Assembly (NCBI RefSeq): GCF_025833875.1
Contig: NZ_JAOYOD010000001.1
Coordinates: forward strand, 4,790,501 to 4,854,500
Length of the DNA: 64,000 bases
From: Reichenbachiella ulvae
GTDB taxonomy: Bacteria; Bacteroidota; Bacteroidia; Cytophagales; Cyclobacteriaceae
Direction: 5' to 3'
Shown here: positions 1 through 8,595 of the stretch, one piece after another
How the letters are laid out: each line of letters opens with the position of its first letter
Numbering within the stretch: position 1 is the first letter of the stretch
Program-made: the position numbers and the translations under genes
Notes under the pieces: generated by a model
What the model was told of the DNA's origin: nothing
The model's input: the letters and a program-made list of their open reading frames with translations, nothing else
Databases searched by the model: none

Positions 1-1524
1 GTCGGCAATTACCCAGATGTCATCAATTAGTTCATAAATTTTAACTTCATCGAAATAGGTGCCTATGATCAGTCGGTCATTTTTGCGCTCTCTTTCTATT
101 AGCCTAACAGGCTCATGGATCACCAATTCCCCCACTCCTTCATTGATTTCATAGACTCCGTTGGTCCCTGCACCGAGTAGTTTGCCCTTATAAACTACAA
201 ATTTTGCAATCTTAGAATGTACCCCCTCTACAGGTTTGAAAAGGTATTTAGAATGAATAAACTCCTTTCGGATGCGTTTCTCATATTGCTTTTTGTTGGA
301 CTTTTGGATGTGTTGTGGGTTGGTGAATTTTTCTTCTTTTTTGATTTTGAAAAGCCCAAATAGTTTTTTCTTTTTCTTTTCAGGTTCCGGTTCTGCTTTT
401 GGCTTAGGCTTGGAGGCTGTTTTCTTTTCTACATAGTAAACGGTGTTTTTGAATACATCCTCTTTATCCAGGTAATAGATGCCTTCGCTAGTAGCTGCAT
501 AGAGGGTTCTGTTGTGAAAATACACCTCCGATAAATTACCATGTAGCCCTTGGAAATTTGAGAAACTACGGAATGGTATACTGACTTCCATTCTGCTCAA
601 TCCATATTCGTGAGCTATCCATAGCCCTTCTTCCTGATCTGCCCCAATAGTGAATATTTGATTGTCGGGTAGACCTTTGCTTTGGTTAATGATCTCTTTT
701 ATCTCCGAATTTTTGTTGTCATAAAGAATGCAACCATCCTCGAGCGTACTCAAGGCAAAATAGCGATCATTTACCCATTTTCCGTCATTTACGAATGACT
801 CGTGTTCCTCCAGAAATTCTGAAATTTTACATTCGTAGAACTTGGGTTTTCGATAGATGAATGTGCGATTGTCTGTAGTGCCCGCGATGTATTTGTCTTC
901 AGTGGGATGTTTGTCGAAAAATAGAAATTTAGCCCCTTCGGGTGGACTCCAATCCAAAAAGGCCAGCGAATCATCTTGATATTGATAGAGGGTGTCGTGG
1001 GTCTGGATCAGGATTTGATCGTAGACTTCAAACATATTGGTGAAGTAGTCCTCAGTGTTTTTCAGATGAAACAAATAGGATTTGTTCTGAAAAGTGTGGT
1101 AGCGAGTGATATTGTTTTCGCTAAGAAAGTAAATAGATGAATCCTTGTACAAAGTCTTGTTATAAAGACCATGGTCATGCTTGTCGGGATTCAATGAGAT
1201 GAACTGCAGTTGATTGTCTTTGTAGTCGATTTTTCCAAAGTCACCGACACAGCCTACGTACAATTTGTCATTGGGATCAAAAGTCACCGACAAGGCACTA
1301 CTGGGAGTGGAGATATAATCCCATTTGAATCCATCATAAAACAATACGCCAGATCGATTCGCAATACAGAGTTGCCCTTTACTGTTGGAGGTAATATCGA
1401 AATTAAGGTTATCGAGACCTTCTATGGTCAAGGAGTGATGAGTGAGGAAAAGGTCACCTTGCTGAGCAGTTGACTTTAGATGAAGACTCAAACAAAGGAA
1501 TAAGCTAATAATCAGGCGGTGCAT
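1..1524 (-). CDS. Reg_prop beta-propeller sensor protein, N-terminal part (cut by window edge)
   Basis: The frame is open from an ATG at 1522-1524 through position 1 (508 codons), so the C-terminus lies outside the window. Residues 1-21 form a signal peptide ending in STAQ. The rest reads as repeated propeller blades, each with a short Gly-aromatic strand such as GLWIAHEYGLSRMEV, typical of the Reg_prop (two-component regulator propeller) family. Residues about 365-405 are a very basic and acidic insert (runs of KPKPKAEPEPEKKKKK). In this family the propeller is normally a periplasmic ligand sensor followed by a Y_Y_Y domain, a membrane helix and a kinase or DNA-binding output, but none of those is visible here. 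The same architecture occurs at 23573-26632. Family assignment is fairly firm; the output domain and ligand are unknown. Confidence 0.75.
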   Translation of the reverse strand, partial: MHRLIISLFLCLSLHLKSTAQQGDLFLTHHSLTIEGLDNLNFDITSNSKGQLCIANRSGVLFYDGFKWDYISTPSSALSVTFDPNDKLYVGCVGDFGKIDYKDNQLQFISLNPDKHDHGLYNKTLYKDSSIYFLSENNITRYHTFQNKSYLFHLKNTEDYFTNMFEVYDQILIQTHDTLYQYQDDSLAFLDWSPPEGAKFLFFDKHPTEDKYIAGTTDNRTFIYRKPKFYECKISEFLEEHESFVNDGKWVNDRYFALSTLEDGCILYDNKNSEIKEIINQSKGLPDNQIFTIGADQEEGLWIAHEYGLSRMEVSIPFRSFSNFQGLHGNLSEVYFHNRTLYAATSEGIYYLDKEDVFKNTVYYVEKKTASKPKPKAEPEPEKKKKKLFGLFKIKKEEKFTNPQHIQKSNKKQYEKRIRKEFIHSKYLFKPVEGVHSKIAKFVVYKGKLLGAGTNGVYEINEGVGELVIHEPVRLIERERKNDRLIIGTYFDEVKIYELIDDIWVIAD

Positions 1525-1782
1525 AAATTCGGAATCGAAATATTATGGTATTAGATCAACTCGAAAGATAATAAGAACTTAGCAGCACATCTATTTTCAT
1601 ATGGCGAAAAATACTTTTCTTTGTGCGATCAACTACTGTTGCGACATAGATGAGCGCATTTATTTCATAATGGTAAGAGATTCACTCGCTATTGGATACA
1701 TTGAACCTAAGTTTCGCCATTCGAATTGCGCCGAATGACTGATAAAATATTGCTCCGCTAGGAGTAGACATAACTTAAAACT

Positions 1783-2643
1783 ATGATTGCATACAATCCC
1801 AAAAGGTGGCTGGTATTTAATTTCTACAGTCGATTTGTATTTAGAAGGCTACTGCCCATGCTTATTGGTATGGCTGCCTTTACCGTGGTGTTAGAATATT
1901 TTGTACTTGATTTTTTTCAGCTACATTATCCCGGTATCCTAAGTTTTCATTCCATACTGGGGATTTTCCTGGGGTTATTTCTGGTGCTCAGAACTAACAC
2001 TGCTTACGACAGATGGTGGGAAGGACGAAAACTTTGGGGCCAGCTGGTAAACGATACTCGTAACCTAGCCATCAAAATAAATAATACTACTGATGATCCT
2101 GAAACGATCGCTTTCTTCAAGGAAATGATTCCAAACATAACCTTGGCTATGAAGGAGCATCTGAGAGACAGCCGGATTATAGGTGAGATGGAGGTCAGCG
2201 ATGAAAAGCTGAAGCAAGCAATCATTGATAGCAATCACAGACCCAACTACATCAACAAATTGCTTTATAAGAAAATAAGGGAGATGAAAAATGCTGGGGT
2301 TTTGACTGATTTCGAATACTTCATGATGGACAAAGAGTTGAAAGGCTTTACGGATATCATTGGGGCCTGTGAGCGGATTCATACTACCCCTATTCCGTAC
2401 TCTTATAGTATGTTTATCAAGAAGTTCATCTTCTTCTATATTTTCACTTTGCCATTCGGTTTGGTATGGCAGTTTGGGTACTGGACTACTTTGATCGTAT
2501 TGCCGGTTTATTACTTTTTGTTGAGTCTGGAATTGATATCAGAAGAAATCGAAGATCCTTTTGGTAAGGATATCAACGATTTGCCTTTGGACAACCTGAC
2601 CACTAAAATCAAAGCCAGCGTACACGAAATATTCGATAGTTAG
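1783..2643 (+). CDS. Bestrophin-like (UPF0187/YneE family) inner-membrane channel
   Basis: 286 residues, the usual length for bacterial bestrophin homologues. Hydrophobic segments lie at about 24-46 and 52-68 and again near 215-250. The family signature RTNTAYDRWWEGRKLWG is at residues 70-86, and the conserved acidic motif EEIEDPFG is near residue 258. Family members form pentameric ion channels in the cytoplasmic membrane; bacterial ones conduct cations or anions depending on the protein, so the ion cannot be told from sequence. It stands alone, divergent from the propeller gene and convergent with the sigma-factor operon, with a shared terminator just after its stop. Confidence 0.88.
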   Translation: MIAYNPKRWLVFNFYSRFVFRRLLPMLIGMAAFTVVLEYFVLDFFQLHYPGILSFHSILGIFLGLFLVLRTNTAYDRWWEGRKLWGQLVNDTRNLAIKINNTTDDPETIAFFKEMIPNITLAMKEHLRDSRIIGEMEVSDEKLKQAIIDSNHRPNYINKLLYKKIREMKNAGVLTDFEYFMMDKELKGFTDIIGACERIHTTPIPYSYSMFIKKFIFFYIFTLPFGLVWQFGYWTTLIVLPVYYFLLSLELISEEIEDPFGKDINDLPLDNLTTKIKASVHEIFDS

Positions 2644-2661
2644 GCAGAAGCAGATTTTAAG

Positions 2662-2698
2662 ATAAGAGCCGAACAACCTTGTGTTTTTCGGCTCTTAT
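2662..2698. terminator. Bidirectional intrinsic terminator between convergent genes
   Basis: A perfect 12-bp stem pairs 2662-2673 with 2687-2698 (arm ATAAGAGCCGAA), with a 13-nt loop. A T-rich tail follows on the plus strand. It lies just after the bestrophin stop and touches the stop codon of the minus-strand gene, so it probably serves both. Confidence 0.8.
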
Positions 2699-3177
2699 TA
2701 TTTTCTGTCTTTATCTCTTCCTCGGCCACCACCTCTCAACATCATTCTTTTTACTCCTGCATCAAAAGCTTCATACTGTTCGGGTCTACAGATGGACCTG
2801 AGTTGAGTAAAGTGGGCAAAAGCCATACTGTCCAATTCAGCCTGCAATTGTCCGGTTTTTTGGATTTGGCTGCTTAGATTATAATTTTCATTACCCAGAT
2901 TATCGAATAGTTCTTTTCTCAATTGATGCATCTCCCCCCATTTGCCATGTAATTCTTGCTGGTGTTCCCTTTTGAATTTTAAAAATTCCGTAACCTGATC
3001 GTCATCAAGACCAATTTTCTTTTTTAGGATATTCTGAATGAACCATTCCTCTCCTCTGGGGACTTTTGGATCATTAAAACCCGGCTTACCCACTAAAAAC
3101 CAAATGCACACCAGGTTGCAAAGTACCAGTGCAATGATGATGAAATTTTTGAGCTGACTATATTTTTGACTGTTCAT
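2698..3177 (-). CDS. Membrane-anchored Spy/CpxP-like (heavy-metal-sensor type) periplasmic protein
   Basis: 159 residues. One N-terminal membrane helix (about residues 11-31) has no clear cleavage site, followed by a charged alpha-helical region. Residues 53-95 (IGLDDDQVTEFLKFKREHQQ and onward) resemble the LTxxQ helix hairpin of Spy, CpxP and CnrX-type periplasmic sensor/chaperone proteins. The C-terminus is a Gly/Arg/Lys/Asp tail. It is the last gene of the minus-strand operon with the ECF sigma factor, 3 nt after the 96-residue membrane protein. By context it may be a periplasmic stress sensor feeding the sigma factor; that role is inference. Confidence 0.6.
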   Translation of the reverse strand: MNSQKYSQLKNFIIIALVLCNLVCIWFLVGKPGFNDPKVPRGEEWFIQNILKKKIGLDDDQVTEFLKFKREHQQELHGKWGEMHQLRKELFDNLGNENYNLSSQIQKTGQLQAELDSMAFAHFTQLRSICRPEQYEAFDAGVKRMMLRGGGRGRDKDRK

Positions 3178-3180
3178 ATG

Positions 3181-3471
3181 CTATTCAAATTCATAAATAC
3201 TCGTTTGATCCCAATTGTAGCTGCCTGCTATTTGTTCTGTTGAGTCAATGGCTTTGTCTTCCTGATTTTCATTCCAGGCATAATATAGACCAAAGCTATT
3301 GAGGAAAATGATACAAGCGGCTGCAGCATATTGCCAGGGCGTCAAACGGATCTCTCTTTTCTGACGCTTTTTTGCCAGCACTTTTTCATAGAGACCTTTT
3401 GGTACTGCTGCCTGCTCCGTGGGCAGGGCATTGATCATGTCATCCAAGTTGTACTTTTTCATTTCTTTCAT
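3181..3471 (-). CDS. Small single-pass membrane protein, candidate anti-sigma factor
   Basis: 96 residues with a cytoplasmic N-terminal half, one membrane helix at about 46-64 (WQYAAAACIIFLNSFGLYYA) and a short acidic periplasmic tail. Its start overlaps the end of the ECF sigma gene by about 30 nt (start at 3471, or the in-frame ATG at 3462), which suggests translational coupling. Size, topology and position directly after an ECF sigma gene fit a membrane-bound anti-sigma factor, but no zinc-binding HxxxCxxC motif is present, so the assignment rests on context. Confidence 0.55.
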   Translation of the reverse strand: MKEMKKYNLDDMINALPTEQAAVPKGLYEKVLAKKRQKREIRLTPWQYAAAACIIFLNSFGLYYAWNENQEDKAIDSTEQIAGSYNWDQTSIYEFE

Positions 3472-4009
3472 TTAAAAGTGCGACTTTATTTTTCAAATTC
3501 TTTTTTGCTCTGAACATCAGAGATTCTACTGCCGATAGTGTGGTTTCCATCACTTCAGCCATTTCCTCATAGCTCAGTCCATCCAGATGGTGAAGTGTGA
3601 AGGCCAATCTTTGATTTTCTGGCAATTGCTGGATCAGTTGATGCAGCAATTTGACTTTGTCCTCCCCCTCCTCTATGGATGAATCAGTCTGTGTCAGAAA
3701 ATCATTGTCACTGTCTATGCTTACCAAAAACCCAAATCGCTTTTTCCTCTTAGACTTTCGGATATGTTCGAGTGCTTTGTTGCAGGTCATTCGATATATC
3801 CAGGTTTTCAGAGAGGATTCCATTTTGAAACTTTCGATCTTGTTACTGATATCAACGAATACCTCTTGCGTAATATCCTCTGCATCTTCCTGATTTTGGA
3901 CCAAATTCAATGTGGTATTGTATACCATACCAGCATAGCTATCAAAGAGCGCTTTGAAGGCTTGTTCGTCATGCTGGATGACCAGTCGTACCAATTGTGA
4001 TTCTTCCAA
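3440..4009 (-). CDS. ECF-type RNA polymerase sigma factor
   Basis: 189 residues, normal for the sigma-70 ECF group. Region 2 is visible at about 20-75, with NQEDAEDITQEVFVDI in the core-binding helix. Region 4 is at about 130-175, with LSYEEMAEVMETTLSAVESL forming the helix-turn-helix that reads the -35 element. The start is a TTG at 4007-4009: no ATG lies upstream in frame and the next upstream sequence is the hairpin at 4029-4052. It is the second gene of a four-gene minus-strand operon (Spy-like, sigma, anti-sigma candidate, Spy-like). Confidence 0.9.
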   Translation of the reverse strand: MEESQLVRLVIQHDEQAFKALFDSYAGMVYNTTLNLVQNQEDAEDITQEVFVDISNKIESFKMESSLKTWIYRMTCNKALEHIRKSKRKKRFGFLVSIDSDNDFLTQTDSSIEEGEDKVKLLHQLIQQLPENQRLAFTLHHLDGLSYEEMAEVMETTLSAVESLMFRAKKNLKNKVALLNERNEKVQLG

Positions 4010-4028
4010 TATTATTGAATAAGGAAAA

Positions 4029-4052
4029 TTATCGGGGGCTTCCCCCCGATAA
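4029..4052 (-). terminator. Intercistronic hairpin, attenuating terminator between Spy-like gene and sigma gene
   Basis: A perfect 10-bp stem with arm TTATCGGGGG (4029-4038 with 4043-4052) and a 4-nt loop. On the minus strand it is followed by TTTTCCTT. It lies 11 nt after the Spy-like stop and 19 nt before the TTG start of the sigma gene. It probably lowers expression of the sigma genes relative to the first gene, or stabilises the upstream message. Confidence 0.6.
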
Positions 4053-4063
4053 AATTAATCTTC

Positions 4064-4522
4064 TTATCGTCCTCTTTTGAAATTTCCTCGACCCTTTTCG
4101 GATTTCATTTGATCAAATCTCAATTTTTGACTCTCATCTAGTTCAGACCTGATATCTAATTGGCAAAGCGTGCGATTGAGCATCAAGGTCTCTCTGGCAT
4201 CACTGATTTGTGCTACTGTCGATTCGATCTCCTTTTTGTCAGGGCTATCAGTTGTGGTTAGCGTTTGAAGCCTGGCCTGAAGTTCATTCACCTCATTTCT
4301 CAGCGGTTGATTCTTCTTGGCATAAGTGAGATGGATGTCTTCGATCTTTTGCTGCTGCACTTCTGACAAATCCAATCGATAAGCCATTCTCTCTATCGGT
4401 GTACCCATTCTGTTTGTTTTCAAACCTCCTCTAGGGCCATTGGCTTGCCCGGGGCATTGTGCCCATGCACTTCCAGATACTAATAGTATCGCCAGTGCAG
4501 TGATGATCATTTTATTTTTCAT
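4064..4522 (-). CDS. Secreted Spy/CpxP-family periplasmic protein
   Basis: 152 residues. A signal peptide spans about residues 1-21 and ends SGSAWA before QC. The mature part is helical, with YRLDLSEVQQQKIEDIH at about 48-64 matching the LTxxQ-type motif, a long charged helix, then a second LDESQKLRFDQM element near 130. Spy and CpxP are periplasmic chaperone or stress-adaptor proteins. As the first gene of the ECF operon it is likely both a target and a reporter of an envelope-stress response; that regulation is inferred from the gene order. Confidence 0.65.
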   Translation of the reverse strand: MKNKMIITALAILLVSGSAWAQCPGQANGPRGGLKTNRMGTPIERMAYRLDLSEVQQQKIEDIHLTYAKKNQPLRNEVNELQARLQTLTTTDSPDKKEIESTVAQISDARETLMLNRTLCQLDIRSELDESQKLRFDQMKSEKGRGNFKRGR

Positions 4523-4699
4523 GACGGATAATGTTTAATTATAAATATACCCCTTTAGATGACGGTGAAAAACAAAACTTGCGCTGATCAATAGAAAAAA
4601 GGCAGCCTATTACACGGATGCAAAATATACCCATATTTAGGTATAGGGGAGGGCTGTAAAAGTGTATTCTTTTGGATAAACTAAAAATCAATAAACCAA

Positions 4700-5403
4700 A
4701 TGAAAAAAAATATTCAAATTCATATGCTTATTTTGCATATTAAATCACCTTGTTTCTTGCAACGAGAAAATTGATGCTATTGAAACAGAACAGCACAATA
4801 TGGAACTTCCATTTTCCAAACATATTGCCTTGTCTGATCAGCACGGGAATGAAATGGAATTTGATCTTATGGCTGAAAGTCAAGAGATACTAGATAGTTA
4901 TTCTGAGGAAAATTTCAAATTTGATGGTGACCCATAGTGATTTGTTGGAGATTGAAGCAGATACCTCTATACTGTCTTCCCAATTAGAAAATGACACTAG
5001 TGATGAGGAGTGGGATGATGGAAATAATATTAATCTAAGCTATGAAAACATGGTTTACATCTTGAAGGATGGCTTTGTGGGTTATTCTTTAACGGATGAT
5101 TCTACAGCTCCTGAATTTATTAATGACAGGGGGTACAGTTGGCTCTATAAGGCTCCTACATATGATGATTATTGTGCTGTAAGAAACAATAGATGCTGTT
5201 GGAAAATTGAGGCAGACTGGTTGTACACTAATGGGTACTATAATTATTGTTATTCGCCTGATGGCTATCAATTAAAAAGTGTCGATATATATGGTGGGGG
5301 AATCACCCCTTTTTGGGGGCAAGTAGGTTCATACCAGTTGCACATGAAAGTAAAATATAGATTGGCCAGTCATAAATCACTCATTTACACAAATGAATTT
5401 TAA
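4700..5403 (+). pseudogene. Lipoprotein gene broken by two +1 frameshifts
   Basis: An ATG at 4700 is followed by a run of eight A. Reading with one A fewer gives a good lipoprotein signal peptide (MKKIFKFICLFCILNHLVSC, lipobox LVSC) that runs on to about 4935 (EKIDAIETEQ through EENFKFDGD). A second +1 shift somewhere between 4894 and 4936 restores the frame that continues to the stop at 5401-5403 (LLEIEADTSILSSQ through IYTNEF). Together they would encode about 232 residues. The C-terminal half is rich in Tyr, Trp and Cys (for example NNRCCWKIEADWLY). No domain is recognised. It directly precedes the TonB receptor. Either it is a decayed member of that module or the two homopolymer-type errors are assembly artefacts. 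Confidence 0.6.
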
Positions 5404-5445
5404 TATTAGATAGTGTTGATTGAATCGAAATCACCAAGTGCCCCA

Positions 5446-7734
5446 ATGACCATCTCTGGATTCTTGCGGCGCTTTACATATCTTCTCATTTTCCTCTTAT
5501 GTTTATCTGTACAGGAGGCCTACAGTCAATACACAGTGAGTGGGTTTGTTGTTGATTCATTGAATAATCAAGCGCTTCCTTCTGCCTGGCTGGGTAATGA
5601 ACGCCAAGGGCATGTTAGCACAAATGATTATGGATATTTTAGTATCAATAGCCCCGAAGGGGAGTTAAACTTGACTGTTTCGTTTCTGGGGTATAAAAAA
5701 AAGAAAATAAGCCTCCATGTCGAGTCAAATATGACTTTGAACATCAAGATGTCTCCCCACAGTAATGAATTGAAAGAGGTAGTGGTGATAGGTGCCTCAT
5801 CCAATTTTGGAAAGAATAGCCTTGAGTCGAACATCATTAATATTGAACAAATCAAACAAATGCCCTATATGTTTGGAGAAGTGGACCTGATTAAATCGAT
5901 ACAGTTTCAGCCCGGTGTAAAAACAATCGGAGAAGGCACTAGTAGTATGTATATCAGAGGTGGGTCAAGTGATCAAAATTTGATAATGATCAATGACATG
6001 CCGCTTTATAATATTTCGCACATGATGGGGCTGGTGTCAGTATTTAACCCAGACGCTATTCAAAGCATTAGATTTTATAAGTCCGCAGCACCTGCCAACT
6101 ATGCGGGTCGTATATCTGGGATTCTTGATGTTAGGCAACATGAGGGTAATTTTAATTTTCATGAAATAAAAGGAGGGCTAAGCTTACTAGGGCTAAGGGC
6201 AAGTGCTCAAGGACCTTTGATAAAAGGTGCAAAAACCGCTTATTTTTTATCCACCAGGGCAAGTTGGATCAATTGGTTTGTTGAACCGGAACAAGAATTC
6301 ATACCAGGATATGTAGATATAAACATCGGACTCACGCACATTATTGATGAAAAAAGCCGGATTCAATTGTATTCTTATGCTGGGAGAGATTGGGTGGAGA
6401 GTGATATGGGGTTTGATAATCAATGGGGGAACACAGCAGTAAACTTAAAGTACCAAAGAGTACTAAAGCCTAAATTGTTCTCTGACTTTTCTCTCATCGG
6501 GTCGTCTTATTCTAATACTTATCAGACAGAGGACTCCATCCGACATGTTTTTTGGAAAACGGGTGTTAGCGACCTTTCCTTCAAGGCAAACGTAGAGTAC
6601 AGTCATACCAATTCCAATAGTATTTCGGTAGGGCTTGCTTCAACTATTCATGATTTCACCCCTGGCGAAAGCCAATCTAAGAACACCAGTATCCCATCTT
6701 CAAATGCTGTCGAGCTAGGTACTTATATTCAATGCCAATGGGCATGGTTGGACAGGTATTTTGTTTCAGCGGGTCTGCATTGGTCCTGTTTTGCAAATTA
6801 TGGTCAAGCGACATGGTATGATAGTTCAAATGGAAGAGTTCGCGAAAATGAAAGGGGAATTTACCACTATAACAATTACTTACAGCCGAGGCTGTCCGTT
6901 TCCATGAAAATGGGCAAAAAGAACCTGGTGTCAGCTAGATGTGGCAGAATGGCTCAAAATGTGATGGTTCTTGACAATTCGCAGCTTGGGTACACATCAC
7001 TAGAGTCCTGGTTTCCTTCCAATCCCAATATAAAGCCAATGGTCGCAAACAATTTTTCCGTTTCTTGGGGACACACTTTGTTAGAGCGTTTTACTTTAGA
7101 GCTGGCCTCTTACTACAAAAGAGTCGAGAACCAACCTGATTTTGTTGATAAGGCTCAATTGATCGGCAACCCAAATGCGGAGCTCGAAATTAGGCAAGGC
7201 TCAAGTATCTCCTATGGTATCGAAACATCAATTTCGAAAGAAGTGGGAATACTCTTTGGAGATATTTCATACACCTGGTCCAGAAGTATAAACCATATTC
7301 CGTCCCTGCAATCAGAAAAGTATCCATCCAACTTTGATATGCCGCATGAGATAAAAGTCAACCTTGGGTTGAAGGCATCGAGTAGCTGGCAATTTTCACT
7401 CTACTGGATTTATAGTACAGGTCGGCCTTTTACACCCCCGGTGTCTTATATGATTATCGAGGGAAGGGGGATTCCTGTTTACGCCGAAAAAAATACGGGT
7501 CGGTTCCCTAATTATCACAGGCTAGATGTGTCCGCCAAATGGCTGCCGAAAAGTAAGGACGAGAGGTTTAGACAATCCATCGCCCTGAGTGTATATAACC
7601 TCTATGCCAGGAGCAATCCTATGAGCTATAATTTCACATTTACTGGGTTTTATGGACAAGAACCACAGCCTAGTATTTCTCAATATGCGATGACTTCTTT
7701 CTTTCCCAATATTACTTATGAATTTTCGTTTTAG
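5446..7734 (+). CDS. TonB-dependent outer-membrane receptor with carboxypeptidase-D-like domain
   Basis: About 762 residues from the ATG at 5446. A GTG at 5413 is in frame, but the ATG gives a clean signal peptide (cleavage near AYSQ). The first ~90 mature residues (YTVSGFVVDSLNNQALPSAW and onward) form the CarboxypepD_reg-like domain. The plug domain follows with RGGSSDQNLIMINDMPLYN and FYKSAAPANYAGRISGILDV, and a beta-barrel runs to the C-terminal aromatic residue (YEFSF). The next gene starts inside its 3' end (17-nt overlap). TonB receptors paired with DUF4249 lipoproteins are common in Bacteroidota, but the cargo is generally unknown. It is intact although genes on both sides are broken. 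Confidence 0.87.
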   Translation: MTISGFLRRFTYLLIFLLCLSVQEAYSQYTVSGFVVDSLNNQALPSAWLGNERQGHVSTNDYGYFSINSPEGELNLTVSFLGYKKKKISLHVESNMTLNIKMSPHSNELKEVVVIGASSNFGKNSLESNIINIEQIKQMPYMFGEVDLIKSIQFQPGVKTIGEGTSSMYIRGGSSDQNLIMINDMPLYNISHMMGLVSVFNPDAIQSIRFYKSAAPANYAGRISGILDVRQHEGNFNFHEIKGGLSLLGLRASAQGPLIKGAKTAYFLSTRASWINWFVEPEQEFIPGYVDINIGLTHIIDEKSRIQLYSYAGRDWVESDMGFDNQWGNTAVNLKYQRVLKPKLFSDFSLIGSSYSNTYQTEDSIRHVFWKTGVSDLSFKANVEYSHTNSNSISVGLASTIHDFTPGESQSKNTSIPSSNAVELGTYIQCQWAWLDRYFVSAGLHWSCFANYGQATWYDSSNGRVRENERGIYHYNNYLQPRLSVSMKMGKKNLVSARCGRMAQNVMVLDNSQLGYTSLESWFPSNPNIKPMVANNFSVSWGHTLLERFTLELASYYKRVENQPDFVDKAQLIGNPNAELEIRQGSSISYGIETSISKEVGILFGDISYTWSRSINHIPSLQSEKYPSNFDMPHEIKVNLGLKASSSWQFSLYWIYSTGRPFTPPVSYMIIEGRGIPVYAEKNTGRFPNYHRLDVSAKWLPKSKDERFRQSIALSVYNLYARSNPMSYNFTFTGFYGQEPQPSISQYAMTSFFPNITYEFSF

Positions 7735-8593
7735 TCTTTTGTTTGCCTTTACTACTTTTTTGATGAGTGCTTGTTCATTGACCGAAGTGCCTTTGGAGGA
7801 GTTCAATTTTAATGATGGGATTTCCACAGAGATAGTTGTATATGGTGGCGTTACGTCTCTGGATTCTTCACAAGTTGTCATACTCAAGACACCTGGGACA
7901 TGGGGTGGAGTCGAGGGCAATAAGCCGATAAGTGATGCTGAGATTGTGGTTTCGGATGGTGTGAAAACATATCAATACGATGAATCAAAAGATACTGAAG
8001 AAAAGGGAGTATATTATAGCAAAATGCCTTTTAAGGGGGAAATTGGGGCGACTTATTCTATTAGGATAGACTGGAACGACAGGGTGTATACGGGACAAGA
8101 CAGAATGAAGGGTTTTGAGGCAGAACTCCCCCCGTTGCCCATCACTCAGGTGTTAAGCGAAAGAGGTTTTATCGGGTTAGAAATGTTTAGGCATAGCTTC
8201 GGCTATGATGACCCTATAAAGTTGAAGATTGGGCTACTTGATTCTGTTACCAATACCACTTTGGGCTTACCTATATTATCTTTCTTTACTTCTAGAATGT
8301 ACGATTTCTATCTTCATGATTTCTTTCCTATGGAAGGTTTATACAACTCTGAAGTGAACATACATCCACTATGGGGACGACCGCATGAAAAATATGTCGT
8401 GTACTACATGTCTATGTCTGATTCCTACTATGATTTCGTCTATGAAATGCTGAGCGAATCTGATTGGTCTGCTGGTATATTGAAATCTAACCCCGGAAAT
8501 ATTTCAACCAATTTGAGTAGTGGTGCACGGGGATATTTTTTTGCCACTTATATCTCTGCGGATACAGTAAACATGATGGACTACTCCAAATAG
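7718..8593 (+). CDS. DUF4249 family lipoprotein
   Basis: 291 residues. A lipoprotein signal peptide with lipobox LMSAC (Cys near residue 19) is followed by a beta-rich domain starting LVVYGGVT-like (TEIVVYGGVTSLDSSQVVIL), with PISDAEIVVSDG, typical of DUF4249 proteins that sit beside TonB receptors. It overlaps the receptor gene by 17 nt, so the two are translationally coupled. It is somewhat shorter than the roughly 350-400 residues I would expect for the family. The likely location is the outer membrane, as partner of the receptor; the substrate is unknown. Confidence 0.75.
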   Translation: MNFRFSLLFAFTTFLMSACSLTEVPLEEFNFNDGISTEIVVYGGVTSLDSSQVVILKTPGTWGGVEGNKPISDAEIVVSDGVKTYQYDESKDTEEKGVYYSKMPFKGEIGATYSIRIDWNDRVYTGQDRMKGFEAELPPLPITQVLSERGFIGLEMFRHSFGYDDPIKLKIGLLDSVTNTTLGLPILSFFTSRMYDFYLHDFFPMEGLYNSEVNIHPLWGRPHEKYVVYYMSMSDSYYDFVYEMLSESDWSAGILKSNPGNISTNLSSGARGYFFATYISADTVNMMDYSK

Positions 8594-8595
8594 AT

